NCBI RefSeq assembly: GCF_030248535.1
Contig: NZ_JAHGAJ010000016.1
Location: forward strand, 186,001 to 250,000
Direction of reading: 5' to 3'
DNA from: Vibrio sp. D404a
GTDB taxonomy: Bacteria; Pseudomonadota; Gammaproteobacteria; Enterobacterales; Vibrionaceae
Length of the DNA: 64,000 nt
Position 1 is the first letter of the stretch. Every line of letters starts with the position of its first letter. The position numbers and the translations under genes were made by a program. The notes below the pieces were generated by a model, which worked only from the letters and a program-made list of their open reading frames with translations, ran no database searches and had not been told where the DNA came from. Below are positions 38,955-48,900 of the stretch, one piece after another.

Positions 38955-41591
38955 ATGACTGTCGCTGTGACAAGCGAAAAGGCTAGACCATCAATAATAA
39001 GGATAAAGTACATGACGCAGACAACATCACCGTCTTCTGATGTGCAAGAAATGGTGGCACAATCAGACACTGGAGCACGTAGCCCAAGCGGCATGCAGGG
39101 CCGTATTCTGTGGTTTGTGCCATTATGTTGGTCATTGTTCCAACTTTGGTATGCATCTCCGCTGCCATTTATTTTCGATTTTGCTGTATTGAACGACACC
39201 CAAGCGCGAGCTATTCACCTCACGTTTGCGATCTTTCTTGCATTCACTGCCTACCCAGCTCTAAAGAACTCCCCACGCGATCATATTCCAGCACTCGATT
39301 GGATACTGGCGCTCGCGGGTAGTTTCTCAGCCGCCTACATTTACATTTTCTATACAGAGCTTGCCGGCCGTTCTGGCGCTCCAACCACTTTAGATATTGT
39401 GGCTGCGGTTACGGGTATGGTGTTGTTACTTGAGGCAACACGACGTGCATTAGGTCCACCGTTAATGGTGGTTGCAGCGGTATTCCTGCTGTATACCTTT
39501 GGTGGCCCTCATATGCCCGACGTTATCGCTCACAAAGGTGCGAGTCTTAACAAAGCCATGTCTCACCTTTGGTTAACCACAGAAGGTGTATTTGGTGTTG
39601 CTCTGGGTGTATCAACGTCGTTCGTATTCTTGTTTGTATTGTTCGGCGCAATGCTTGAGCGTGCGGGCGCAGGTGCTTACTTCATCAAGGTTGCATTCTC
39701 ACTGCTTGGTCACATGAAAGGCGGCCCAGCGAAAGCAGCGGTTGTGGCTTCGGGCTTATCTGGCCTTGTTTCTGGCTCTTCGATTGCTAACGTAGTAACC
39801 ACAGGTACCTTCACAATTCCACTGATGAAGCGTGTTGGCTTCCCGGGCACCAAAGCGGGCGCGGTAGAAGTTGCGGCGTCAACCAATGGTCAATTGACTC
39901 CACCTATCATGGGTGCTGCTGCATTCTTGATGGTTGAATATGTCGGTATCTCGTACGTTGAGGTGATCAAGGCTGCACTGTTACCTGCACTGATTTCTTA
40001 TGTGGCTCTAATTTACATTGTTCACCTAGAAGCATGTAAGGCGGGTATGACAGGCCTACCTCGTCGTCACACGCCAACTATCGTACAAAGCTTACTGTCT
40101 TTCACGGGTACCATTTTAGGTCTGTGTGTTATCAGTGCTGCGGTTTACTACGGTGTAGGTTGGACTAAAGATGTATTTGGTGATGCTGCAACTCCTATCG
40201 TGACGGTCGCTCTACTGATCTCTTACGTTGCGCTGGTCCGTGTTTCTGCGAAATATGCTGCTGAAGGCGGAATGGAGATCGATGCCGACCTTAAAGAGGT
40301 TCCAGATCCAGGCCCAACAATTAAATCAGGTTTGCACTTCTTACTGCCTATCGTGGTGCTGGTTTGGTGTCTAACGGTTGAACGTTTCTCTCCAGGCTTG
40401 TCTGCATTCTGGGCGACCGTGTTTATGATCTTCATTTTGATCACGCAGCGTCCGCTGATGGCTCTGATGAACCAATCAAGCGACCTTGCTGAGCAAACTA
40501 AAGCCGGTTTCGTTGATCTAGCAGAGAGCTTGGTTTCAGGCGCGCGTAACATGATTGGTATCGGTGTGGCGACAGCAGCAGCAGGTACCGTCGTTGGTGT
40601 GGTAACGCTAACGGGTATCGGCCTAGTGATGACCGACTTCGTTGAGTTCATCTCTGGCGGTAGCATCATCCTTATGCTTCTGTTCACGGCGGTTATCAGC
40701 TTGATCTTAGGTATGGGTCTGCCAACCACAGCAAACTACATCGTTGTATCAACACTGATGGCACCGGTTATTGTAACTCTAGGTGCAGCACACGGCCTTA
40801 TCATCCCACTGATTGCCGTACACCTATTCGTGTTCTACTTCGGTATTCTTGCGGACGATACACCTCCTGTAGGTCTGGCTGCGTTTGCAGCGGCTGCAAT
40901 TGCGAAATCAGATCCAATTCGTACCGGTATTCAAGGTTTTACCTACGATATCCGTACCGCAATCTTGCCGTTCATGTTCATCTTCAACACCCAACTACTA
41001 TTAATGGGCATTGATTCTTGGTGGCATTTAGCACTGACGATCTTCTCTTCTGTAACCGCTGTACTGATCTTCGCAGCTGCGACGCAAGGTTGGTGGTTCA
41101 CGAAGAACAAATGGTGGGAAACCGTTCTGTTGATTGCTCTGACGTTCTCATTCTTCCGTCCAGGTTTCTGGTGGGACATGATCTACCCAGAGAAGGTTCT
41201 TTCACCTGGAGTTGAGATTGCTCAAATCACAGAAAATCTTTCTGTGGGACAATCACTTGAGTTAAGAGTCGGTGGCGAAAACTTAGAAGGTGACTATTCT
41301 GAGAAAACAGTACGCCTACCATTTGAAGACTCTGCGACAACCAGTGAAGAACGTATCTCTTCAATGGGCTTAATGCTAACCGAAGCCGACGGCAAGATGA
41401 TTGTTGATATGGTTGAGTTTGGTAGCCCAGCAGAAGCTGCCGGTATTGATTTCGATTGGGAAATTAAATCCGTTATTCAAGATGCGGAGCGACCAATGAA
41501 GGAGTGGGTATTCTTACCATGTCTACTTATTCTTATTGGTTTAGCAATGAATCAAAGAAGACGTGCTCGTAAGGACGAGATTAGCGCGTAA
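38955..41591 (+). CDS. TRAP transporter fused 4TM/12TM permease
   Basis: An 878-residue fusion of the small (DctQ-like) and large (DctM-like) membrane subunits typical of TAXI TRAP systems, driving sodium-coupled uptake. Many hydrophobic helices carry the DctM hallmarks SGLVSGSSIANVVTTGTFT and LGMGLPTTANYIVV. The last 150 residues are a DUF3394-like soluble segment with a PDZ-like stretch (LTEADGKMIVDMVEFGSPAEAAGI) and a final helix. Two starts are possible: 38,955 with AGGGA, or ATG 39,012 with AAGGA. Confidence 0.92.
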   Translation: MTVAVTSEKARPSIIRIKYMTQTTSPSSDVQEMVAQSDTGARSPSGMQGRILWFVPLCWSLFQLWYASPLPFIFDFAVLNDTQARAIHLTFAIFLAFTAYPALKNSPRDHIPALDWILALAGSFSAAYIYIFYTELAGRSGAPTTLDIVAAVTGMVLLLEATRRALGPPLMVVAAVFLLYTFGGPHMPDVIAHKGASLNKAMSHLWLTTEGVFGVALGVSTSFVFLFVLFGAMLERAGAGAYFIKVAFSLLGHMKGGPAKAAVVASGLSGLVSGSSIANVVTTGTFTIPLMKRVGFPGTKAGAVEVAASTNGQLTPPIMGAAAFLMVEYVGISYVEVIKAALLPALISYVALIYIVHLEACKAGMTGLPRRHTPTIVQSLLSFTGTILGLCVISAAVYYGVGWTKDVFGDAATPIVTVALLISYVALVRVSAKYAAEGGMEIDADLKEVPDPGPTIKSGLHFLLPIVVLVWCLTVERFSPGLSAFWATVFMIFILITQRPLMALMNQSSDLAEQTKAGFVDLAESLVSGARNMIGIGVATAAAGTVVGVVTLTGIGLVMTDFVEFISGGSIILMLLFTAVISLILGMGLPTTANYIVVSTLMAPVIVTLGAAHGLIIPLIAVHLFVFYFGILADDTPPVGLAAFAAAAIAKSDPIRTGIQGFTYDIRTAILPFMFIFNTQLLLMGIDSWWHLALTIFSSVTAVLIFAAATQGWWFTKNKWWETVLLIALTFSFFRPGFWWDMIYPEKVLSPGVEIAQITENLSVGQSLELRVGGENLEGDYSEKTVRLPFEDSATTSEERISSMGLMLTEADGKMIVDMVEFGSPAEAAGIDFDWEIKSVIQDAERPMKEWVFLPCLLILIGLAMNQRRRARKDEISA

Positions 41592-41695
41592 CGATGGGAA
41601 GTGAGAGCGGATGGCGCTTTCACTTCTGTATTACACGGAAAGGATAGTGACGGCGTTTGATTTTATCGGCGCTGCTAAACGAAAGAGACAAATAC

Positions 41696-42133
41696 ATGTA
41701 CAGACAAATCCTTGTTCCAGTTGATCTCAACGACAAAGGCTTTTCAGACAAAGCCGTTGAACTTGCAGTATGGCACGCTAAAAACAGCAACGCAGAGATT
41801 CACCTTTTGAACGTTCTGCCAGGTATTCACATGTCTATGGTCGCGTCTTACTTCCCGAAAGATGCAGCGAACCAAATGAAGCAAGACGTAAAACGTCAGC
41901 TGAAAGAGTTTGCAGACAAGTACATCGATGACGAAGTGATCTATAAAGTGCATGTGGCAGAAGGCAAGACTTACACGACGATCCTAGACCACGCTGAAAA
42001 GCTAGGCGCAGACCTTATCGTTATGCCAAGCCATAAGCGCTCTAAGATTGATAAAGTAGTTCTAGGCTCTGTTGCGAGCAAAGTAGTACAGAACTCACCA
42101 ATCAATGTTTTGGTTGTGAAGCCTCAAGGCTAA
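41696..42133 (+). CDS. Universal stress protein (UspA family)
   Basis: A 145-residue alpha/beta protein beginning YRQILVPVDLND with the C-terminal ATP-loop-like pattern MPSHKRSKIDKVVLGSVASKVV. UspA genes directly after TRAP operons are known, for example teaD in the ectoine system, where it regulates uptake. Such a role here is inferred from position, 104 bp after the permease. The ATG before the conserved YRQILVPVD is preferred to a TTG 13 codons upstream. Confidence 0.9.
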   Translation: MYRQILVPVDLNDKGFSDKAVELAVWHAKNSNAEIHLLNVLPGIHMSMVASYFPKDAANQMKQDVKRQLKEFADKYIDDEVIYKVHVAEGKTYTTILDHAEKLGADLIVMPSHKRSKIDKVVLGSVASKVVQNSPINVLVVKPQG

Positions 42134-42153
42134 ATCTCTACCACATAAAACAC

Positions 42154-42184
42154 AAAAGGTTGGCCTACGTGCCAACCTTTTTTA
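42154..42184. terminator. Terminator between the stress-protein and dehydrogenase genes
   Basis: The stem AAAAGGTTGGC/GCCAACCTTTTTT has a 6-nt loop. Its arms are the same as those of the terminator interrupted by the insertion element at 17 kb, with a different loop. Confidence 0.92.
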
Positions 42185-42208
42185 TACCCAGTACAAGTAG
42201 ACCTACGC

Positions 42209-43171
42209 CTAAACTACGCTATTTTGCCTATCTCCAGCCACGAAAGCTTCGATGTTATACATGAGAATATCCGCAAGTTTTTGAATCGCAGTATCACTGC
42301 CCCACGCCACATGAGGAGTCAGCAGTAGATTTGGCAGTTCGCTGTTAGCAAGTAGAGGATTCGATCTGTCTGCGGGCTCTTCAGTGAATACATCAACACC
42401 CGCTCCAGCAATCTCTCCACTGCGAAGTGCATCAACTAAGGCTTCTTCATCGACGAGCCCACCACGACCAGCATTGATCACCACACAGTTAGACTTCATC
42501 ATCTGAAACTCAGCGCTCGAAAGCATGTTCTCTGTTTGAGTCGTTAACGGGCAATGCAAGCTAATCGCATCAGCAGCCTTGAGCACCTCTTCGAAGGTCA
42601 TATAGCCCTCTCGACACTGACTCTTCCCCTTACGCTCTGCAAATATCACATTCATACCAATTGCTTTGGCTAACGCCGCGGTAGCTTGACCTAAACTGCC
42701 GCTACCAATCACGCCTAATGTGCTACCCGCAATATCTTGAATTGGGTGAGTGAAAAAGCAGAACTGCTTATCTCGCTGCCACACATCGTCTTCAATATCT
42801 TGATGATACCCTTTAAGATTCCGCTTTAGAGCAAACAGCATAGCGATGACATGCTCAGGTACAGACTGTGTCGCATAGCCCTGAATATTGCTGACTGAAA
42901 TGGCGTTACTTTGGCAGTACTCCAAATCGATATTGTTGACACCCGTTGCTGAGACCGCAATAAAGCGCAACTGCGTTGCCTGCGATAAATTAGCAGCATT
43001 CAGTACCACTTTATTGGTGATAACAATATCTGCCTCTTTAACCCGCTGTGCAACTTGATTCGGTTGAGTAAAATCGTACTCAACCCAATCATGTTCGAAA
43101 CTGAGCGGCTTGAGTGAAATCTGAGACGGTATGGTTGCTCTATCGAGAAACACTACCCTTGGTTTGGTCAT
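42209..43171 (-). CDS. D-2-hydroxyacid dehydrogenase
   Basis: A 320-residue NAD(P)-dependent oxidoreductase of the D-isomer-specific family. The nucleotide loop is GVIGSGSLGQATA, and the catalytic Arg/Glu/His appear as NAGRGGLVDEEAL, DVFTEEP and LTPHVAW. Hydroxypyruvate, glyoxylate or other 2-oxoacids are possible substrates. The start chosen (MTKPRVV) has AAGGA 5 bases upstream; an ATG further up is not supported. Confidence 0.88.
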   Translation of the reverse strand: MTKPRVVFLDRATIPSQISLKPLSFEHDWVEYDFTQPNQVAQRVKEADIVITNKVVLNAANLSQATQLRFIAVSATGVNNIDLEYCQSNAISVSNIQGYATQSVPEHVIAMLFALKRNLKGYHQDIEDDVWQRDKQFCFFTHPIQDIAGSTLGVIGSGSLGQATAALAKAIGMNVIFAERKGKSQCREGYMTFEEVLKAADAISLHCPLTTQTENMLSSAEFQMMKSNCVVINAGRGGLVDEEALVDALRSGEIAGAGVDVFTEEPADRSNPLLANSELPNLLLTPHVAWGSDTAIQKLADILMYNIEAFVAGDRQNSVV

Positions 43172-43209
43172 TGTCCTTCCTTGCATCAAGATATAACTAT
43201 CACTCCATT

Positions 43210-43944
43210 CTACCCTTTTAGCTTTTTGTAATCTGGTAGCGTTGGCTCAATATCGAAGTGTTGCGTTATCTGTGGTCTTGCCTCGGGATAAAAATCACAC
43301 CCAACAAAGGCGGTAAACAGTTGGTCATTAACCGGATGGTAAAAACTCAATTCACAGGCATGAAGTTCTAATCGATCCGAGTAACTTAGAGCCGGTTCAC
43401 TCGAATAAAACTCATCGCCCACAATAGGATGACCTAGCGCCATAGTATGAACACGCAGTTGATGAGAGCGACCGGTGATCGGCAGCAGCCTTAACACAGT
43501 CGTATGCTCTTCCATTTTTTCTACTTGATAGCGCGTTTGCGAAGGCTTTCCATGCTCAAAACAGACCTTTTGTCGTGGCCGATTCGGCCAATCACAGATC
43601 AAGGGTAGGTCTACCTCACCCTCTGCTGTATCTACGGCTCCCCAAACACGCGCATAGTAAAGCTTATGAGTCAGTCGATACTGAAACTGCTTCTTTAAAT
43701 GACGCTCAGCCTCTTTATGCTTAGCAAATAGCATCAGCCCTGAGGTCGACATGTCCAAGCGATGCACGGCTTGCGCCTGTGGGTAAGCCTCTACGACTCT
43801 GCTCCACATACTGTCGTAGTGCTTTGGCTCTCGGCCGGGAACCGACAGCAACCCTGACGGCTTGTTAACGACTAAGATATCTGCGTCTTCAAACACAACC
43901 TCAATCCAAGGAGCGGTCGGTGGCTGGTACTCAATTAAAGCCAT
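43210..43944 (-). CDS. rluA: Dual-specificity pseudouridine synthase RluA
   Basis: Makes pseudouridine at U746 of 23S rRNA and U32 of some tRNAs in E. coli. The 244-residue protein has the catalytic aspartate in AVHRLDMSTSGLM, the N-terminal VVNKPSGLLSVPG strand and LLPITGRSHQLRVHTMALGHPIVGDEFY. It is about 25 residues longer than E. coli RluA. It lies next to rapA as in E. coli. Confidence 0.92.
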   Translation of the reverse strand: MALIEYQPPTAPWIEVVFEDADILVVNKPSGLLSVPGREPKHYDSMWSRVVEAYPQAQAVHRLDMSTSGLMLFAKHKEAERHLKKQFQYRLTHKLYYARVWGAVDTAEGEVDLPLICDWPNRPRQKVCFEHGKPSQTRYQVEKMEEHTTVLRLLPITGRSHQLRVHTMALGHPIVGDEFYSSEPALSYSDRLELHACELSFYHPVNDQLFTAFVGCDFYPEARPQITQHFDIEPTLPDYKKLKG

Positions 43945-44017
43945 AGTGTGCCTTCTGTTGTGCCGCCATCATTTAATCTACTGATTTAAAAGCGTAGCTA
44001 TAGGCGACAGGATAAAA

Positions 44018-44042
44018 GTAGGGCCTTCATAAAGAAGGCCCC
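44018..44042 (-). terminator. Terminator after rapA
   Basis: The stem GGGCCTTC/GAAGGCCC with a 5-nt loop is followed on the minus strand by TACTTTTA. It separates rapA from rluA. Confidence 0.75.
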
Positions 44043-44067
44043 AATCGATACTTTTCAGGTCAACGAA

Positions 44068-46977
44068 TTAGTTATGCGAAACGACAATCAAACGCAGAGA
44101 ATCAAGCTGTACCTGAGCTTTAGCAATGTAGCCCGTTAGCTGAGCGATTTGTGTTTCAATCACTTCTAGCTCTTCATCACGAATGTTCGGGTTCACTGCT
44201 TTCAATGCTTGGAGACGCTCTAGTTCACCGTTCAGATTCGCCTGCATCTCTTTTTGAGCTTGCTCTCGAACCTCTTCAACTTTCGGTAGCACTTGCGCTT
44301 CACCCGCTTCAATCAGCTTATGGATATCTGATTGTACTGACGTTACCAGCTTGCTCGCCAAGTGACGGTTTACAGGGCTCAGTTGGCGGTTAAAGCCTTC
44401 AAACTCCACCTGAGAAGAGAGATCGTTACCACGACCATCCATCATCAGACGAATCGGTGTTTTCGGCAGGAATTGACTGATACCGCTGCGCTTCGGTGCT
44501 TGTGCATCAACAAGGTAAACCAACTCCAAAAGAATTGTGCCTACAGGTAGTGCTTTGTTCTTCAACAACGATACCGCTGACGTACCCACACCTTCACTCA
44601 ATAGCAGATCAATACCGCCTTGAATCATCGGGTGCTCCCAGCTGATGAAGTTCATATCTTCACGAGACAGCGCCGTAACACGGTCGAAGGTGATCGTTGC
44701 ACCTTCGTATGGCAAACCTGGGTAGCTTGGAACCATCATGTGCTCAGATGGTGTTACTACCAGTGCGTTTTCACCCTTGTCATCTTGGTTAAGACCGATA
44801 GTGTCGAATAGGCTAAGTGCAAATGTCACCAAGTTGGTGTCGCCATCAGTAGAAGCAATTTTCTCAGCGATTTCAGTCGCTTTCTCACCACCGTTCGAGT
44901 GCATCTCAAGCAGTCGATCACGACCTTTCTCAAGATCTGCTTTAAGGCTCTGGTTGAGTTTCGCCGACTCTTCAATCACTTCATCTAACTGTTCAGTGTT
45001 ACCCGATGCTAGCATCTCAATCAGGTTTTCTGCGTATTTGTCGTAAACGGTGCGACCGGTTGGACACGTCTCACCAAACGCATTCAATCCTTCATCAAAC
45101 CAACGTGCAAGAATCGCTTGCGAGGTACCTTTCAGGTATGGAACGTGGATATCGATATCACGCTGCTGACCGATACGATCAAGACGACCAATACGCTGCT
45201 CTAGCAGATCGGGGTTAAACGGTAGATCGAACATCACCAGTTGGTTCGCAAACTGGAAGTTACGACCTTCTGAGCCGATTTCACTACAGATCAGAACCTG
45301 TGCGCCACCCTCTTCCTGTGCGAAATAAGCCGCAGCTTTATCGCGCTCTAGGATCGACATGCCTTCGTGGAATACCGTTGCACGAATGCCTTCACGCTCA
45401 CGCAGTGCCTGCTCAAGTTGCAATGCTGTGCTCGCACGCGAAGCGATCACTAGGATCTTCTCGCTACGCTTATCTTGGATCTTGTCCAGAAGCCAGTTTA
45501 CGCGAGAATCGAACTGCCACCAGCTTGACTCTTCACCTTCAAACTCTTGGAAGATCTCTTCTGGGTATAGCATCTTCATCGCACGAGCTTCTGGCGTCAT
45601 CTTACCGCCAATCATGCCCGATACGCGCATCGACGTGGTGTACTGACTTGGGATCTCCATTGGCAACAGGTGAACGTTACGCTTAGGGAAACCTTTAATC
45701 GCAGCACGCGTGTTTCTAAATAGAACACGACCTGTACCGTGACGATCCATGAGGTTATCGATCAATTCTTGACGCGCGATAGCTTGCTCTTCTTCAGGGC
45801 TATCGCCTTCGATAACGCGGAACAGCGGCTCCACATCTTGCTCAGAAAGAAGCTCTGTGATCTGATTTTTCTGGCTGTCTTCTAGCTTCACACCAGAGAA
45901 GAGTGCAGTAACCGCATCAGCTACTGGAGCATATTGCTCTTCTTCTTCAACAAATGCGTCGTAGTCATAGAAGCGATCAGGATCCAGCAGGCGCAGGCGA
46001 GCGAAGTGGCTCTCGCGGCCTAACTGTTCTGGCGTTGCCGTTAGCAGCAACACACCCGGTGTATTTTCAGCTAAGCCTTCAACCACTTGGTATTGACGGC
46101 TCGGCTTGTCTTGGCTCCACTCTAGGTGGTGCGCTTCATCGACAACCAACAGATCCCACTCGCCCTCTAGCGCCTGCTCATAGCGCTTGCGGCTCTTACG
46201 CAGGAAGTCGAGTGAACACAGTACATATTGCTGGGTATCAAACGGATTATCTGATTCCGCGAATGCTTCAATACAACGCTCTTCATCAAAGATTGAGAAA
46301 TGCAGGTTGAAACGACGCATCATCTCAACAAGCCATTGGTGTTGCAGTGTTTCTGGTACCACAATCAAGATACGCTCAGCACGGCCAGACAATACTTGTT
46401 GATGGATGATCATGCCCGCTTCGATGGTTTTACCCAGACCAACTTCATCTGCGAGTAAAACGCGCGGTGCATGACGACGACCCACTTCATGAGCGATGTA
46501 CAACTGGTGAGGGATAAGACCTGCACGCATGCCGCATAGGCCACGCATAGGGCTTTTGTGTTGTTGGTATTGGTTGCTCAGCGCACGGTAGCGAAGCACA
46601 AAGTTGTCCATGCGATCGATCTGACCAGCGTACAACTTGTCTTGAGGTTTGTTAAAGCGGATCTGGTTGCTCAGGAAGATCTCACGAAGCGTGATATCAC
46701 CCTCTTCCGTATCTTGACGAGTACCTCGGTAGGTAAATAGACCTTTCTCTTCAATCACTTCCTCAACCGACAGTGACCAGCCTTCTTGACATTCAATAAC
46801 ATCGCCAACATTAAACGTTACTCGGGTTACGGGAGCATCAGTACGTGCGTAAACACGATTCTCTTCTGATGCGGCAAACATTAGTGTCACTGTGCGAGCA
46901 TCCATTGCTACAACGGTACCTAAACCTAAATCGCTCTCCGTATCGCTTATCCAGCGCTGCCCCAAAGCAAATGTCAT
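44068..46977 (-). CDS. rapA: RNA polymerase-associated SWI2/SNF2 ATPase RapA
   Basis: The 969-residue ATPase that binds RNA polymerase and recycles stalled enzyme. N-terminal Tudor-like domains (about 1-107) are followed by the helicase core with Walker [15 protein letters not shown], the DEAH box [10 protein letters not shown], and later [12 protein letters not shown], then a C-terminal region. The length differs by one residue from E. coli. It is divergent from the PIN-PhoH gene. Confidence 0.96.
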   Translation of the reverse strand: MTFALGQRWISDTESDLGLGTVVAMDARTVTLMFAASEENRVYARTDAPVTRVTFNVGDVIECQEGWSLSVEEVIEEKGLFTYRGTRQDTEEGDITLREIFLSNQIRFNKPQDKLYAGQIDRMDNFVLRYRALSNQYQQHKSPMRGLCGMRAGLIPHQLYIAHEVGRRHAPRVLLADEVGLGKTIEAGMIIHQQVLSGRAERILIVVPETLQHQWLVEMMRRFNLHFSIFDEERCIEAFAESDNPFDTQQYVLCSLDFLRKSRKRYEQALEGEWDLLVVDEAHHLEWSQDKPSRQYQVVEGLAENTPGVLLLTATPEQLGRESHFARLRLLDPDRFYDYDAFVEEEEQYAPVADAVTALFSGVKLEDSQKNQITELLSEQDVEPLFRVIEGDSPEEEQAIARQELIDNLMDRHGTGRVLFRNTRAAIKGFPKRNVHLLPMEIPSQYTTSMRVSGMIGGKMTPEARAMKMLYPEEIFQEFEGEESSWWQFDSRVNWLLDKIQDKRSEKILVIASRASTALQLEQALREREGIRATVFHEGMSILERDKAAAYFAQEEGGAQVLICSEIGSEGRNFQFANQLVMFDLPFNPDLLEQRIGRLDRIGQQRDIDIHVPYLKGTSQAILARWFDEGLNAFGETCPTGRTVYDKYAENLIEMLASGNTEQLDEVIEESAKLNQSLKADLEKGRDRLLEMHSNGGEKATEIAEKIASTDGDTNLVTFALSLFDTIGLNQDDKGENALVVTPSEHMMVPSYPGLPYEGATITFDRVTALSREDMNFISWEHPMIQGGIDLLLSEGVGTSAVSLLKNKALPVGTILLELVYLVDAQAPKRSGISQFLPKTPIRLMMDGRGNDLSSQVEFEGFNRQLSPVNRHLASKLVTSVQSDIHKLIEAGEAQVLPKVEEVREQAQKEMQANLNGELERLQALKAVNPNIRDEELEVIETQIAQLTGYIAKAQVQLDSLRLIVVSHN

Positions 46978-47443
46978 GAATCGACTACCTCAATCTTATC
47001 TATGGAATTTGGTCATTTAAGCTATCAATTTCTTATCGGAACTTTGCAATTCCCAGAATAAAAATATAGCTAAAAATGCTTCATTTGCAGCCACATTTTT
47101 CTCAAGCCAATCAGATTCTATTGGTTGAGAATATGGTGCAGAAAAAGGTCGCTCATCTTACTTGATGCTGTGATTTAGGTCACGCCAAAAGGTGATGATT
47201 TCATGCTTTTTTTCTGATTTCGTCTGTGCAATCAAACTGTCAAAAAAGCATGGCTATTCTAGAACGCAAAGATTGCTGTTTTTACATGAATGAACCATAT
47301 TTACAGTATCGGCAATATGGTGACATTCCTCTGGCTAAAGTTGAGCTAGGTTGTTAACTAACATGCTCATTAGGCTTTGATCCTAGCTGGCTTTATCCAC
47401 GTTTATCTGTGATACAAGAAGCCGTATCTGGCAAGGAGATGCT
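46978..47443. other. Divergent rapA-phoH intergenic region
   Basis: A 466-bp gap. It contains an imperfect inverted repeat CTCAAGCCAAT...ATTGGTTGAG (47,101-47,129) and a CRP-like site (47,169-47,184). A 23-codon open frame at 47,286-47,357 has no ribosome-binding site and is not called a gene. Confidence 0.5.
47169..47184 (+). promoter_or_regulatory. CRP-like site between rapA and phoH
   Basis: TGTGATTTAGGTCACG matches nine of the ten defining bases of TGTGA-N6-TCACA. It lies 260 bp before the PIN-PhoH start and 190 bp before rapA. Confidence 0.55.
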
Positions 47444-48826
47444 ATGGGCGAGACCAATCGGAAACTATTTGTTCTAGACACCAACATTCTACTTCACGAA
47501 CCCTTCGCTATTTTTTCTTTTCAGGAGCATGACGTGGTTATCCCCATGACTGTGCTTGAAGAACTCGACCGAATCAAAGACAGCAAAAGAGATGTCGCAC
47601 GCGACGCAAGAATCGCAATTCGCGCGTTAGAGGACCTATTCAGAGATGCGACCCCAGATCAAATCTCAGAAGGCATTCCATTTTCTAAAGACCTAAACAG
47701 CGCTACAGGCAGTATTTCCATTCTCGCAGACTATGAGCTGCAAGAGAGCATCAAAGCATTTGCCGACGATAAAGCCGGCGACAACCGAATTCTTAATGCT
47801 GTGCTCTATCTACAAAACAAACGCGCACCACGTGAGGTGGTGTTAATCACTAAAGACATCAACATGCGTCTACGTGCTAAAGGTGCAGGCGTGCGTTTTG
47901 TTGAAGATTACCAAACCGACCAACTGATTGATGATATCCAATATCTAACCAAAGGCTTCCAAACGATAGAGGGCGCATTTTGGGATGGCATTGATAACGT
48001 TGATAGCCGAACTCTCGGAGGCAAGACTTTCCACACCTTAGCGCGCAGTCCTTTCGAACCCACTTTTATTAACCAATATGTGATTGATGAAGAGAGTGAT
48101 TTCGCTGCTCGTGTTGCAGAGATAGAAGCGGAAACCATTACTCTGCAAGACATGAGCCGCGAGCGCCTAATGAGCCGTCGCACCTGGGACATCACGCCGA
48201 AGAATATCTATCAAGGGATGGCAATAGATGCACTGCTCGATCCAGATATCGACTTGGTAATCCTCACTGGCGCCGCTGGTAGTGGTAAAACACTACTCGC
48301 CATGGCGGCAGCCCTTGAGCAAACCATTGAGCGTAAGCAATTCGATAAGATCATCGTGACCCGAAACACACCGGATATCGGTGAGTCGATTGGCTTCCTA
48401 CCCGGTACCGAAGAAGAGAAGATGCTGCCTTGGCTGGCTGCGGTGACCGATACGCTCGAAGCGCTACACAAAAATGACCACTGCACAGAAGGCTCGATGA
48501 AGTATATCTGTGACAAGGCGAACATTCAGTTTAAGTCGATCAACTTTATGCGCGGCCGTTCAATTCAGAACGCCTTTGTACTGCTTGATGAGTGCCAAAA
48601 CCTCACCGCTTCACAAATCAAGACCATCATCACTCGTTGTGGTGAAGGCACCAAGATTGTCTGCTCAGGTAACCTAGCGCAGATAGATTCTTCCTACCTA
48701 ACACCAGTCACTTCTGGTTTAACTTATATGGTTGAGCGCTTCAAAGACTTTGAAGGCAGTGCCAATATCCACCTCAATGGTGTGGTGCGAAGCCGCCTAG
48801 CCGAGTTTGCTGAAGAGAATATGTAG
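47444..48826 (+). CDS. PIN domain-PhoH ATPase fusion (PhoH2 type)
   Basis: A 460-residue protein. The N-terminal PIN nuclease domain (about 8-150) has FVLDTNILLHEP, an EELDRIKDS segment and the later acidic DDKAGDNRIL. The C-terminal PhoH ATPase has Walker A GAAGSGKT (276-283), EKMLPWLAAVTD and the Walker B LLDECQNLT. PhoH2 proteins described elsewhere act as RNA helicase-RNases, and some sit in toxin-antitoxin modules, but no antitoxin partner is seen here. GCAAGGAG lies 7 bases before the ATG. Confidence 0.92.
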   Translation: MGETNRKLFVLDTNILLHEPFAIFSFQEHDVVIPMTVLEELDRIKDSKRDVARDARIAIRALEDLFRDATPDQISEGIPFSKDLNSATGSISILADYELQESIKAFADDKAGDNRILNAVLYLQNKRAPREVVLITKDINMRLRAKGAGVRFVEDYQTDQLIDDIQYLTKGFQTIEGAFWDGIDNVDSRTLGGKTFHTLARSPFEPTFINQYVIDEESDFAARVAEIEAETITLQDMSRERLMSRRTWDITPKNIYQGMAIDALLDPDIDLVILTGAAGSGKTLLAMAAALEQTIERKQFDKIIVTRNTPDIGESIGFLPGTEEEKMLPWLAAVTDTLEALHKNDHCTEGSMKYICDKANIQFKSINFMRGRSIQNAFVLLDECQNLTASQIKTIITRCGEGTKIVCSGNLAQIDSSYLTPVTSGLTYMVERFKDFEGSANIHLNGVVRSRLAEFAEENM

Positions 48827-48848
48827 TCCTAAACCTCACTAACAAATA

Positions 48849-48876
48849 CGAAAAAGCGCCTCACTAGGAGGCGCTT
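48849..48876 (-). terminator. Terminator of the mreB-tldD gene cluster
   Basis: The stem AAGCGCCTC/GAGGCGCTT with a 5-nt loop is followed on the minus strand by TTTTTC, 24 bp after the tldD stop. Confidence 0.85.
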
Positions 48877-48900
48877 GATTCATTCTGGGAAGAGTATTGA

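Noticed and set aside
47286..47357. 23-codon frame before the PIN-PhoH gene, possible antitoxin or leader
   Set aside because: No ribosome-binding site, no recognisable sequence; kept only as a remark.
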